DNA of 51,924 nt from Methylococcaceae bacterium (GTDB lineage Bacteria > Pseudomonadota > Gammaproteobacteria > Methylococcales > Methylomonadaceae): positions 1-51,924 of the forward strand of contig SPJS01000108.1 of the NCBI GenBank assembly GCA_006844705.1. The letters are read 5' to 3'. The translations under genes and the position numbers were made by a program. The notes under the pieces were generated by a model. It was not told where the DNA came from. It ran no database searches and saw only the letters and a list, made by a program, of their open reading frames with translations. Shown piece after piece: positions 1 to 8,270 of this stretch; the stretch's first letter is position 1, and each line of letters starts with the position of its first letter.

Positions 1-97
1 GCTCACACTTTCTTATAGCAGAAAGTAGGCATCTGATTGATTTCATCCCTGTACAATTTCGATGCATTCCAAACATGCTCAAGCTTCAGTAGCATCG

Positions 98-575
98 TCA
101 ATGACACCTTTGAAGGATGGGCGCACTATAGGTGATGTCAGCCACGTAGATATGATCTATTGCTGCCACCTCAAAATCACGCTGTACCTGGTTATCAAAC
201 ACTGGCTGATGATGATTGCTGTTAGTCGTTACTTTGTACTTCTTTCGGTGGCGTACCGCTACCTCTGCTTCTTTCATCAACTTTCTGGCTTTGTCACGAC
301 TCATAGGAAAGCCCAGATTGTTCATCGCTTTTTTCATGCGACGACTGCCATAGGTATCATCTGTTTCTGATGCAATTTATTTGACTCATCTCAACATTTC
401 CTTGTGTTCGGGATCAGCTGGCTTATTCTCAGTATGGCGTCGATAGTGATAATAACCTTGACGCCTGGCACCCAAAACCTGACATTGCAGGCTGATTGGA
501 TAGGTATTCTTATGCTGGGTGATAAACGCGTATTTCTCGATAAATGCTCCTGCGTTACTCTACCTCCTGCATCCA
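98..575 (-). pseudogene. IS3-family OrfB transposase remnant
   Basis: The minus-strand frame from about 560 reads as an IS3 OrfB N-terminal region, including QCQVLGARRQGYYHYRRH, then TDDTYGSRRMKKAMNNLGF and a helix-turn-helix-like stretch. It ends at HIYVADITY, which holds the first Asp of the DDE catalytic core. Two in-frame stops (TGA and TAA) interrupt it around 380-392, between EMLR and IASETDD. After ADITY the sequence departs from the family, so the rest of the catalytic domain is absent. It cannot make active transposase. The open stretch 98-337 is only a fragment of this broken gene. Confidence 0.75.
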
Positions 576-875
576 TGCCGTCGACTTCGTTTCTGCTGCA
601 AAGAATACCGTTGCCTTTTTTATTATATCTTTCTCCATCTGAAGACGTTTGTTCTCTGCTTTCAAACGACGAATTTTTTCTTGGTCTGGAGTTAACTTGC
701 CATTGCCCCGGAAAGCCTGACCACCATCAGAGTCCTGTTCTTTTACCCAGCGCCCCAACATAGTGGCATTAATACCAAGACTTCTGGCAGCTTTTGATCG
801 AGTATAACCTTGTTCAATTACCAGACTGACTGCATCTAATTTAAATTCTTTTGAATATTTCTTTCTTGTGGTCAT
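555..875 (-). CDS. IS3-family transposase OrfA (HTH protein)
   Basis: This 106-residue protein has the OrfA pattern. Residues 5-45 form a helix-turn-helix (KEFKLDAVSLVIEQGYT, then SKAARSLGINATMLGRWVKEQ). Residues 67-90 form a leucine-zipper-like helix rich in K, R, E and L. OrfA binds the element ends and is normally joined to OrfB by -1 frameshifting. An A AAA AAG slippery heptamer is present in frame at the IIKKA codons. A GAGGA ribosome site lies just before the ATG. The reading frame is intact, but its OrfB partner is broken, so the element is probably immobile unless a related copy acts in trans. Confidence 0.8.
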   Translation of the reverse strand: MTTRKKYSKEFKLDAVSLVIEQGYTRSKAARSLGINATMLGRWVKEQDSDGGQAFRGNGKLTPDQEKIRRLKAENKRLQMEKDIIKKATVFFAAETKSTAWMQEVE

Positions 876-883
876 TTCATTTC

Positions 884-912
884 CTCAGTTAAGTAAATTA
901 TCCTTAACTGAG
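884..912. repeat. Perfect 10-bp inverted repeat upstream of OrfA
   Basis: CTCAGTTAAG at 884-893 and CTTAACTGAG at 903-912 are perfect inverted copies separated by nine bases. They lie between the presumed IS end and the OrfA start codon and overlap the OrfA leader and ribosome site. The repeat could be a transposase binding site or an mRNA hairpin that limits OrfA translation. No T-run follows, so it is not a terminator. Confidence 0.6.
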
Positions 913-943
913 TTGTCACAATCAATTAGACCATGTCAGTTTT

Positions 944-1246
944 ATGCTGATTAATATTTTCAACCTTCATCATCATACTGAATTCTGGCCAGATGCTGAC
1001 GATTTTAAACCTGAACGTTTTGTCCACAATGAAAAGCGTGGATTATCATTTATGCCCTTCGGTGCTGGCGAGCGAATATGTATAGGAAATGTCTTTGCCT
1101 CGATTGAAGGTCAATTATTACTGACCATGATCAGTCAGTAATTCAACATTATTCCAGAAAGTACAGAAGAAGCGGAAATTGAATTGGCGGTAACCATAAG
1201 GCCTAAAGGTGGGTTGAAGGCGCACATAGACCCCCTGCATGTTTAG
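944..1246 (+). pseudogene. Cytochrome P450 C-terminal fragment
   Basis: Only the last ~100 codons of a P450 remain. The frame contains the pre-heme segment (FWPDADDFKPERF) and the heme-thiolate loop FMPFGAGERICIG, whose Cys would ligate the heme. A TAA at 1139-1141 interrupts the frame, which then continues in phase as a recognisable P450 tail (FNIIPESTEEAEIELAV, RPKGGLKAHI) to TAG at 1244-1246. The N-terminal ~350 residues are missing, and the fragment begins right beside the IS3 remnant. It is therefore a truncated, nonsense-mutated gene. The ATG at 944 is internal to the original gene and not a true start. Confidence 0.85.
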
Positions 1247-1289
1247 CTATTCAATGGAAAACTATTTGATCTTTGTAGAACTGGCTATG

Positions 1290-1317
1290 CCAGGGTTTAA
1301 CTTCATTTAATCCCTGG
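1290..1317. repeat. 11-bp imperfect inverted repeat downstream of dnaQ and the P450 remnant
   Basis: CCAGGGTTTAA at 1290-1300 and TTAATCCCTGG at 1307-1317 pair with one mismatch around a six-base loop. The hairpin lies between two convergent genes. No T-run follows on either strand, so it is at best a weak terminator or mRNA end. The rest of 1247-1388 shows nothing else recognisable. Confidence 0.4.
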
Positions 1318-1388
1318 AGAGCACATTAAAATTATTTGGAAGACAAGGAAAGCTAATATATAAAGGTCGCCAGAAAATGAGAAATAGA

Positions 1389-2120
1389 TTAGTCCGTTGA
1401 ATTTTTTTCGCTTTTATTCCACATACTTCCCCCGCTGGCTTTATCAATCATTGCCATGTGTTGATCATGCGTATCGTTTTCCTGTGACGTACAGCGGATA
1501 ACCTTTAATGATGGACGATTTTCGGGTAAGCGAATAATTTGCTGCGTGCTCTGCTCATTGGCTTCGCTACTCTCTTCCAGTAATGAGGCTTGACCGCCTG
1601 TCATCACCACATACACTTCAGCCAGAATTTCAGCATCCAGCAACGCCCCGTGCAATTCACGATGACTGTTATCGATGCCAAAGCGTTTGCATAATGCATC
1701 CAGGGAATTGCGCGCGCCCGGATATTTCTTGCGCGCGTACACCAGGGTGTCAAATACCGTACTTAATTGAGCGGTGCGACGTTGTTCGCCAATGAGCAAA
1801 CCAAGCTCGTGGTCTAGAAAACCAACGTCAAACGGCGCATTATGGATAATTAATTCTGCGCCTTTGGTAAAGGCAATGTAATCGTCCACAATTTCATTGA
1901 AACGCGGCTTGTCCAGTAAAAATTCATTGGTAATACCATGCACCCTGATCGCATCATCATCAATAATGCGATCAGGGTTGATATAGACATGAAAATGATT
2001 TTGCGTCGGGCGACGGTTGATTAATTCTACACAACCGATTTCGATAATTCGGTGCCCTTCTTTCGGTACCAGACCTGTCGTTTCCGTATCCAGGACCACC
2101 TGACGCAAGTGCTGTTTCAT
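1389..2120 (-). CDS. dnaQ: DNA polymerase III epsilon subunit (3'-5' proofreading exonuclease)
   Basis: This is the proofreading exonuclease of the replicative polymerase core, which removes misincorporated 3' nucleotides. The 243 residues match the family length. All DEDDh exonuclease motifs are present: Exo I DTETTG (D11, E13), Exo II HNAPFDVGFLD (D98) and Exo III HGALLDA (H157, D162). The C-terminal ~65 residues after the nuclease fold are low-complexity and polar, as expected for the linker and alpha-subunit tether, but poorly conserved. The start codon lies two bases after the gltA stop, so it is probably cotranscribed with gltA. The neighbourhood carries no other replication gene. Confidence 0.95.
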   Translation of the reverse strand: MKQHLRQVVLDTETTGLVPKEGHRIIEIGCVELINRRPTQNHFHVYINPDRIIDDDAIRVHGITNEFLLDKPRFNEIVDDYIAFTKGAELIIHNAPFDVGFLDHELGLLIGEQRRTAQLSTVFDTLVYARKKYPGARNSLDALCKRFGIDNSHRELHGALLDAEILAEVYVVMTGGQASLLEESSEANEQSTQQIIRLPENRPSLKVIRCTSQENDTHDQHMAMIDKASGGSMWNKSEKNSTD

Positions 2121-2122
2121 GA

Positions 2123-3424
2123 CTATTTACGATTAGCTATGGATTGTACTTCGCGCAAAGTTGCACCTTTATATAACTGGCGTGGACGCCCGATTTTTTG
2201 CTCGGGATCAGTAATCATTTCATCCCATTGTGCAATCCACCCCACTGTGCGTGACATGGCAAATATTGCAGTAAACATTTCTGTCGGGATACCCAACGCA
2301 CGCAACACGATACCTGAATAAAAATCAACATTTGGATACAACTTTTTCTCGATAAAATATTCATCTTCCAGGGCAATACGCTCCAGTTCCATGGCCAGTT
2401 TAAACAGCTTGTCGTCATGCAGGCCCAATTCGTTTAATACTTCATGACAGGTTTCACGCATCAAAACCGCACGGGGGTCAAAATTCTTATATACACGATG
2501 CCCAAACCCCATCAGTTTAAAAGGGTCATTTTTGTCTTTTGCTCGCGTAATAAACTCATTAATTCTGGAAACATCGCCCATTTCTTCCAGCATGACCAAA
2601 ACAGCTTCATTGGCTCCACCATGCGCGGCCCCCCATAAACAGGCGATACCCGCAGCGACACAGGCATAAGGGTTTGCTCCGCTAGATCCGGCCAGGCGCA
2701 CAGTAGACGTTGAGGCATTTTGTTCATGGTCTGCATGCAGAATGAAAATTCTATCCAATGCACGCGTCAATATCGGATTAGCCTGGTATGGTTCGCATGG
2801 CGTGCCATTCATCATATACATAAAATTATCGGTGTAATTCAAACTGTTTTTGGGATACATGAATGGCAGACCGGTACTGTACTTTTGACACATCGCGACT
2901 ATTGTTGGCATTTTTGCAATCAGACGGATGGCTGAGAGTTTGCGAAATCCCTCACTCTTGACATCCATGGTGTCATGATAAAAGGCAGACATAGCGCCTA
3001 CCACACCCACCAAAATGGCCATAGGGTGCGCATCTCGACGGAATCCGGTAAAGAAATCAGCCATTTGTTCATGGATCAACGTATGATTGGTAACTGATCC
3101 GACAAACTGGCGCATTTCAGATCCGTTTGGCAATTCTCCGTTCAACAATAAATAGCAAACTTCAAGAAAGTCACATTTTTCTGCCAGTTGCTCGATAGGG
3201 TAGCCGCGATAAAGCAACATGCCCTTATCGCCATCAATAAATGTTATTTTCGAACTGCAGCTGGCCGTTGACGTAAACCCCGGATCATAGGTAAACGCGC
3301 CGGTTTGTTTATGAACTGATCTAATATCGATGGCATCCGGCCCCATAGTGCCGCTTAACAAAGGTACTTCACATGATGTGTCCGTTTCATTAATTGAAAT
3401 ATTGACAACTTTTTGGTCAGTCAT
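2123..3424 (-). CDS. gltA: Citrate synthase
   Basis: Condenses acetyl-CoA with oxaloacetate to give citrate, the entry step of the TCA cycle. The protein of 433 residues has the usual bacterial type II length. Conserved parts include the active-site region [12 protein letters not shown], the catalytic-loop sequence [14 protein letters not shown], the late LRALGIP and AQWDEM segments, and the C-terminal RPRQLY arginine motif. I chose ATG 3424 (MTDQKVV) rather than an upstream start at 3448 because AGGAAA lies just upstream of it and the extra residues are hydrophobic and atypical. It heads a two-gene unit with dnaQ. The 215 bases upstream are AT-rich and shared with the divergent gene at 3640. 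Confidence 0.95.
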   Translation of the reverse strand: MTDQKVVNISINETDTSCEVPLLSGTMGPDAIDIRSVHKQTGAFTYDPGFTSTASCSSKITFIDGDKGMLLYRGYPIEQLAEKCDFLEVCYLLLNGELPNGSEMRQFVGSVTNHTLIHEQMADFFTGFRRDAHPMAILVGVVGAMSAFYHDTMDVKSEGFRKLSAIRLIAKMPTIVAMCQKYSTGLPFMYPKNSLNYTDNFMYMMNGTPCEPYQANPILTRALDRIFILHADHEQNASTSTVRLAGSSGANPYACVAAGIACLWGAAHGGANEAVLVMLEEMGDVSRINEFITRAKDKNDPFKLMGFGHRVYKNFDPRAVLMRETCHEVLNELGLHDDKLFKLAMELERIALEDEYFIEKKLYPNVDFYSGIVLRALGIPTEMFTAIFAMSRTVGWIAQWDEMITDPEQKIGRPRQLYKGATLREVQSIANRK

Positions 3425-3639
3425 AAGGTTTCCTGTAATCAAAAACAAAAAAGAACCCTGGCGGTGATGCCACGATACATATTGATAAAATCAATATACC
3501 TAAACATTGGACGGTATAAAACCGTGTACCATTTTTTATTTATTTTTCTTAGAGAAATAATTCTGGCTAAAGAATCAGACTAAATGCTATTTATTAGTTT
3601 ACAATCCATGCGTCTTACAATTCAAACAGAGGATTGAGC

Positions 3640-4533
3640 ATGCCTATTTTCACCAGGCTCAGTTGGGTGATTTTTTTTCTGTTTAACCATCCTGATGTCA
3701 CGGCATCAGAACACTCTTTTCGCGTTGGTGTTATTAATGAACGCCCGCAGATGCCGGAATATGCTTTACATCAATTTGGATTATTACAGCATTATCTGGT
3801 TTCTAAACTAGCCCCTTTAAATATCACTGTTGAACCGCTGTTTGTTGCCAAAACCATTGAAGAAATGATTCAGGCATTTAAACGCGGTCATGTTGATGCA
3901 CTTTTTGAAGGCATGTTTCCAACATTAATGATTGAACAACGCACGCAATGCCTTGACCCTTCTCTGCTAGTCTGGCGTAAAGGACAACGGCAATATCATT
4001 CAGTGTTTTTTGTACATAAGAACAGTCCCTATTACGAACTGGATGATTTAACAGGAAAAAATATTGTATTTGAGTCACCTCGTTCAACCTCTGCCTTCTT
4101 CCTGCCCTATCTGACCTTACAATCAGAACACATAAAGCTGGCCTCAATGGAAGACAAAGCATTTTCACCTGATGCCCTCCGCTATCAGTTCGCTGGTTCT
4201 GAACTGAACCAGGCCTATTGGGTGTATTTAGGAAGGGCCGATGTGGGGGCGTTTAATAATGGCGACTGGCAAAGAACGCCAGAAAAAATGCGGCAAGAGC
4301 TACGTATAATCCATTCTACCCGGCCGGTATTACGCTGGCTGTTTTCCTTATCTTGTTCACTCAATGCCTCTGCAAAAGATAAAGTCAAACATGTATTGCT
4401 CAATGCTCATCATGATGAACAAGGTCAGCAGGCCATTACAAATGCGGCCAACATTGCTAAATTTGAAGTGCTCAATGCCCAGGATTTTGAAAATATCAAT
4501 TATTGGAAAGACATTATTAAATTACACAAATGA
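3640..4533 (+). CDS. PhnD-like periplasmic substrate-binding protein
   Basis: This 297-residue protein begins with a signal peptide (hydrophobic WVIFFLFNHPDVTAS) and resembles the phosphate/phosphite/phosphonate-type binding proteins. Supporting segments are RVGVINERPQMPEY, a variable-ligand loop near FKRGHVDALFEG, and the hinge-like DLTGKNIVFESPRSTS. No ABC permease or ATPase gene accompanies it. Instead its stop overlaps the start of a GGDEF-EAL enzyme (ATGA), so it is more likely a ligand sensor for that enzyme than a transporter part. ATG 3640 is preferred over TTG 3634 because AGAGGA sits six bases before it. The ligand cannot be read from the sequence. Confidence 0.8.
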   Translation: MPIFTRLSWVIFFLFNHPDVTASEHSFRVGVINERPQMPEYALHQFGLLQHYLVSKLAPLNITVEPLFVAKTIEEMIQAFKRGHVDALFEGMFPTLMIEQRTQCLDPSLLVWRKGQRQYHSVFFVHKNSPYYELDDLTGKNIVFESPRSTSAFFLPYLTLQSEHIKLASMEDKAFSPDALRYQFAGSELNQAYWVYLGRADVGAFNNGDWQRTPEKMRQELRIIHSTRPVLRWLFSLSCSLNASAKDKVKHVLLNAHHDEQGQQAITNAANIAKFEVLNAQDFENINYWKDIIKLHK

Positions 4534-6992
4534 CTGCGTTTATCAAACAGCTGAGTACTAAATATGCCCTGCTTGCGGCTGCGTTTTTTTCCCTGCTTTT
4601 AATGGTCATTATGGTCACCGCTGGTTATCAGGTGTTTACAAGAACAGACACGTTACGTCATCAACTGACCCAGACATTTTCCGCTGTTCATACCTCCCAC
4701 ACCCATCAATCCCTGATAGAAAGCGGTACCTACATAAGTAACCAAATGTTTAACCCTTTATATAATTCTGATATGACGCGGTTAAACCAGGAGATTGATA
4801 AAATAAAAACATGGCTACGACCTGAGTCATTAATTATCACGGATACTAAAGGGAAAATTATTACGGACGGAACGCTTATGAACGTGCGTTTTGGCGAAAT
4901 AATTCAAATTCCTGATAATGCCCTTACTCATTCTCCCGTCATTGAGCCGCTCGCCAATGGAGAAATGTTGTATTTTGCAATTGGTTATAACGGCCATGCA
5001 CTTGGTGTTGCACGGATTGAAATTTCCAATATGGAAGACAGAGCGCTAGTGAAATTGCTCAATCATGAGCTAAAAAGCCATTGGCAGGGCTTTAAAAATG
5101 TCTTTCTTTATGTCGCCGTAATCAGTCTTAGCATTGTTCTTGTGGTCAGTATTGCACTGGGATGGTATCTATCCATTTCCTTGTCAAAACCATTGAAGGA
5201 CATGAGCCATGCCGCAAATGAATTTGCCCGCGGAAACCTGGACTTTTATTTACCTGACCGCCATAGTGGAGATGAGATCGATCAATTGATCCGGTCATTA
5301 CAATCCATGGCTCATGACCTGAAAGCATCAAAAAGTTTGCTTAATAGATCGGAAGAAATAGGGGGCTATGGAAGTTGGGAACAATGTCATAATGACCCTC
5401 ATCTCAATTTGTCCCATGGCATCTACTGCATCCTGGACGTTAACCAGGAGAGCTTTTTTCCTACCATTGAAAATTTTATTCATTTGGTGGTTAAAAAAGA
5501 TAAAGCGCCAGTTCGATCTATTCTTCAAGGACACTTTAATTCGACAGTTGAAATTGAATTTGACATCATTTTACACAATCAGGAAACCAGAACATTATTA
5601 TTAAAAGGAGAAGAACTCAAACAGGAAGACGAGAAAATATGTGCACTGGGAACGATGCAGGATATTACGCAAAACAAGTTACAAAGAGAAACCATCCTGC
5701 ACCAGGCTCATTATGATTCATTAACCGGATTGCCTAATCGTTTTTTGTCTTTAGACAGGTTGGCGCAAATGATCAGTGATGCCAAACGGCATCATCATTA
5801 TGTCGCCGTGTTATTCCTGGACCTTGATGATTTCAAAAAAATAAATGATACGCTGGGCCATGAATCTGGCGATGAACTATTGAAACAAGTGGCCGCACGC
5901 TTCAGCCAGACCATTCGTTTAGAAGATACAGTGGGAAGATTAGGTGGCGATGAGTTTATCGTATTATTAGGCGATATAAAGCATATGGCAGATGCCCGTA
6001 TGGTTGCTGAGAATTTGCTGGGTATATTCGACCGCACTTTTAGTATCAATGACAGAGAACTAGTGTTGAGTGTGAGTATTGGCATCGCCTTTTTTCCTTC
6101 CGATGGAAAAGATGTATCAGAGGTCGTAAGAAATGCAGATTCCGCAATGTATAACGCCAAGAAGCTTGGCCGCAATACTTACAGTTATTTTACGGAGGAA
6201 ATGAATCGCCAGGTTTCTCGTCAACTGGCGCTGGAAGAACAGCTGCATGGTGCCCTGGCAAGAAATGAATTTGCAGTGGTTTACCAGCCTAAAATTATAC
6301 TCTCAACAGGTGAAATCGTGGGGGCCGAAGCGTTATTGCGCTGGCATAATCCCACTCTGGGGTTTGTCTCACCGGATGAATTTATTCCAATAGCTGAACG
6401 CAACGGGATGATTATTTCAATTGGTCACTATGTGTTAAGCAGAGCGTTAGCATTTACCCGCGAACTGGATCAATATAAATCGAACGATTTTAAGATCGCG
6501 GTAAACTTCTCGCCCAGACAATTCAGGGATGCCAGGCTGATCGATAACATAAAAGATTCGATAACACTGAATGAGCTGACGTTTAACAGATTGGAGCTGG
6601 AGATCACTGAAGGCGTATTGATTGGTGCCAATGGGCACATTAAAAACGCGTTGGACAAACTCACCGAGTGCGGTATCAGCATTGCTTTGGACGATTTCGG
6701 AACAGGCTATTCATCATTAAGTTATCTACGCCAATATCCGTTTAACACCTTAAAAATAGACCGCAGTTTCATCAATGATATTACAGAAGACAGTGATGAT
6801 CTTGAATTGGTTAATGCTGCTATATCCATGGCCCATGCGCTGAATTTAACTGTCGTAGCGGAAGGCATTGAAACTGCCGAACAACTGGCACTGATTAAAG
6901 CCAGTGGCTGTGAACTGGGACAAGGCTATTATTTCAGTAAACCGTTGTCGGCAGAGGAATTTAAACCGTTTTATTTCAAAACAGATGTTTAG
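4530..6992 (+). CDS. Membrane-bound c-di-GMP enzyme with HAMP, GGDEF and EAL domains
   Basis: An 820-residue enzyme that may make and degrade the second messenger c-di-GMP. TM helices at about 13-33 and 190-214 flank a ~155-residue periplasmic sensor region. A HAMP linker follows (214-265), then a degenerate PAS-like segment (~275-385), a GGDEF domain (390-555) and an EAL domain (565-815). The cyclase signature GGDEF is intact at 472-476, with an RxxD inhibitory site (R463, D466) five residues before it. The EAL domain keeps GAEALLRW (E600), LEITE and DDFGTGYSS, so both activities look possible. Its start overlaps the PhnD-like gene stop by four bases, which suggests that the binding protein feeds the periplasmic domain. 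Confidence 0.93.
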   Translation: MTAFIKQLSTKYALLAAAFFSLLLMVIMVTAGYQVFTRTDTLRHQLTQTFSAVHTSHTHQSLIESGTYISNQMFNPLYNSDMTRLNQEIDKIKTWLRPESLIITDTKGKIITDGTLMNVRFGEIIQIPDNALTHSPVIEPLANGEMLYFAIGYNGHALGVARIEISNMEDRALVKLLNHELKSHWQGFKNVFLYVAVISLSIVLVVSIALGWYLSISLSKPLKDMSHAANEFARGNLDFYLPDRHSGDEIDQLIRSLQSMAHDLKASKSLLNRSEEIGGYGSWEQCHNDPHLNLSHGIYCILDVNQESFFPTIENFIHLVVKKDKAPVRSILQGHFNSTVEIEFDIILHNQETRTLLLKGEELKQEDEKICALGTMQDITQNKLQRETILHQAHYDSLTGLPNRFLSLDRLAQMISDAKRHHHYVAVLFLDLDDFKKINDTLGHESGDELLKQVAARFSQTIRLEDTVGRLGGDEFIVLLGDIKHMADARMVAENLLGIFDRTFSINDRELVLSVSIGIAFFPSDGKDVSEVVRNADSAMYNAKKLGRNTYSYFTEEMNRQVSRQLALEEQLHGALARNEFAVVYQPKIILSTGEIVGAEALLRWHNPTLGFVSPDEFIPIAERNGMIISIGHYVLSRALAFTRELDQYKSNDFKIAVNFSPRQFRDARLIDNIKDSITLNELTFNRLELEITEGVLIGANGHIKNALDKLTECGISIALDDFGTGYSSLSYLRQYPFNTLKIDRSFINDITEDSDDLELVNAAISMAHALNLTVVAEGIETAEQLALIKASGCELGQGYYFSKPLSAEEFKPFYFKTDV

Positions 6993-7009
6993 CAGGCCAT
7001 TGAAAAATC

Positions 7010-7690
7010 TTATCGACTCATTTCAAATTCGCGCTGGCTTATAATGCCATTGTTGTCTGAATCCATATTTTCAATGGCTTTAAACAGCCGATCCTTTGCT
7101 GCCAATTCATTTTCAAAATACATCTTTTCTTTGGGCAGCTTTTCAACCCAGGGTAACTGACTGTTTTTCCAGCCATTCAAAATTCTCAAGCCCTTGTCCG
7201 TACCGGATTTAACCTTATCCCCTTCAAAACCATCTACGATTGAGATGACTTGCGTGAACCCAGCTTGAGTCAATGCATCAGCGGCTTTAGCACTGCGCCC
7301 GCCTGATCGACACATGACATACAGCGGGTGATTTATGGTTACGCCCTTTTGCTTGACCAGGCTGGCAACCCGGGAAACAAATTCCGGATTCTTTGTCATG
7401 GCAAAATTCTGACGCTTTGCATCCCAGGCATAAGCTTGATCAAGCACTTTAAACGGAATATTTGCATCTGCATTGGACGGCATCCCAGTAAATGCGATTT
7501 CAGCGCGGGTACGCACATCGATAAATACAGATTGTCCTGCCTCAGCATTTATTTTGTTATAGGCATCTTTTGCATACAGATATAGTCCTGCTTTAGTATG
7601 CTTACTCTTAGGTAAAATGTCTGCATTAACAAATTCAGCCTGTACGGCTGAGGAAAAAAATAATGCAACTATAAGACTAAAATATTTCAT
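7010..7690 (-). CDS. Secreted rhodanese-like protein with C-terminal EF-hand
   Basis: A 226-residue protein with a clear signal peptide (MKYFSLIVALFFSSAVQA, cut near residue 18). Residues ~35-165 are a rhodanese fold with the active-site loop VMCRSGGRSA, where C127 would carry the persulfide. Residues 205-226 hold one canonical EF-hand loop (D210, D212, N214, then E221 at the last position), suggesting calcium binding. Rhodaneses move sulfane sulfur. A periplasmic single-domain form with an EF-hand tail is less usual, and its partner is unknown. It converges with the GGDEF-EAL gene and has no operon partner. Confidence 0.85.
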   Translation of the reverse strand: MKYFSLIVALFFSSAVQAEFVNADILPKSKHTKAGLYLYAKDAYNKINAEAGQSVFIDVRTRAEIAFTGMPSNADANIPFKVLDQAYAWDAKRQNFAMTKNPEFVSRVASLVKQKGVTINHPLYVMCRSGGRSAKAADALTQAGFTQVISIVDGFEGDKVKSGTDKGLRILNGWKNSQLPWVEKLPKEKMYFENELAAKDRLFKAIENMDSDNNGIISQREFEMSR

Positions 7691-7769
7691 AATAACTCCT
7701 TATTTATTAGATAATTCTAATATAACAAACTACGGGTAATAATAAAATCCCTATCCAATAAAAATAACT

Positions 7770-8231
7770 ATGTCGGCTTTTGCATTAACAAACACCTGGA
7801 AAATTGAAGCACCGCTAGAAAACTGTTGGTTTTGTCTGCTGGACAGAGAACAATGGCCACTTTGGTGGGATTTTGTTGATTCTGTTGAGCCTTTGCAGCA
7901 AGGTGATCTATATGGCATCGGAGATATTTGCAAAATCAATTGGCACACTTGTCTGCCCTATCGGTTATCGATAGTCATTAAAACGGAATCTCTTTCGCCT
8001 TATCGCTATATTCATTACACAGTCAGTGGCGACCTGACAGGAACAGGTCGCTGCCGACTAAAGCACAAAAACAATATGACCTGGATCCACTTTGGATGGT
8101 ATGTGTCTCCACAAAAAAACTGGATGAAAATGTTATTGCCTTATGCTTCTTTTGCATTTCGCTGGAATCATCAACAGGTGATGAAAAAAGGTGAACAAAG
8201 TTTCAAGCAAAGATTATATTCAACCGCATAA
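7770..8231 (+). CDS. SRPBCC-superfamily (START/polyketide cyclase-like) protein
   Basis: A 153-residue cytosolic protein without a signal peptide. The opening pattern NTWKIEAPLENCWFCLLDREQWPLWWDFVDSVE fits the first strand and helices of the SRPBCC helix-grip fold, a hydrophobic ligand pocket. Later segments (YRYIHYTVSGDLTGTGRCRL, TWIHFGWYV) fit its curved beta-sheet. Tryptophan and aromatic content is high. The family is diverse, so the ligand and reaction cannot be inferred. The gene stands between the divergent rhodanese gene and ettA, 39 bases before the latter, and may be cotranscribed with it. Confidence 0.7.
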   Translation: MSAFALTNTWKIEAPLENCWFCLLDREQWPLWWDFVDSVEPLQQGDLYGIGDICKINWHTCLPYRLSIVIKTESLSPYRYIHYTVSGDLTGTGRCRLKHKNNMTWIHFGWYVSPQKNWMKMLLPYASFAFRWNHQQVMKKGEQSFKQRLYSTA

Positions 8232-8270
8232 CATGGAATAATAAGCGCTGATTTATAACCTAACTCAAAC

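Larger units (their letters stand above)
98..938 (-). mobile_element. Decayed IS3-family insertion sequence (left part missing)
   Basis: An OrfA gene (555-875) is followed on the same strand by an OrfB remnant with in-frame stops, the IS3 arrangement. The outer end upstream of OrfA is probably near 938, where the minus strand reads TGACATGG, since IS3-type ends usually begin TG. The opposite end is missing: the OrfB frame loses family resemblance after its ADITY motif near 137, and nothing recognisable replaces it at 1-136. The element abuts a P450 gene fragment at 939, so it probably inserted into or deleted part of that gene. The exact ends are inferred, because no terminal inverted repeat pair or target duplication is visible. 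Confidence 0.7.
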
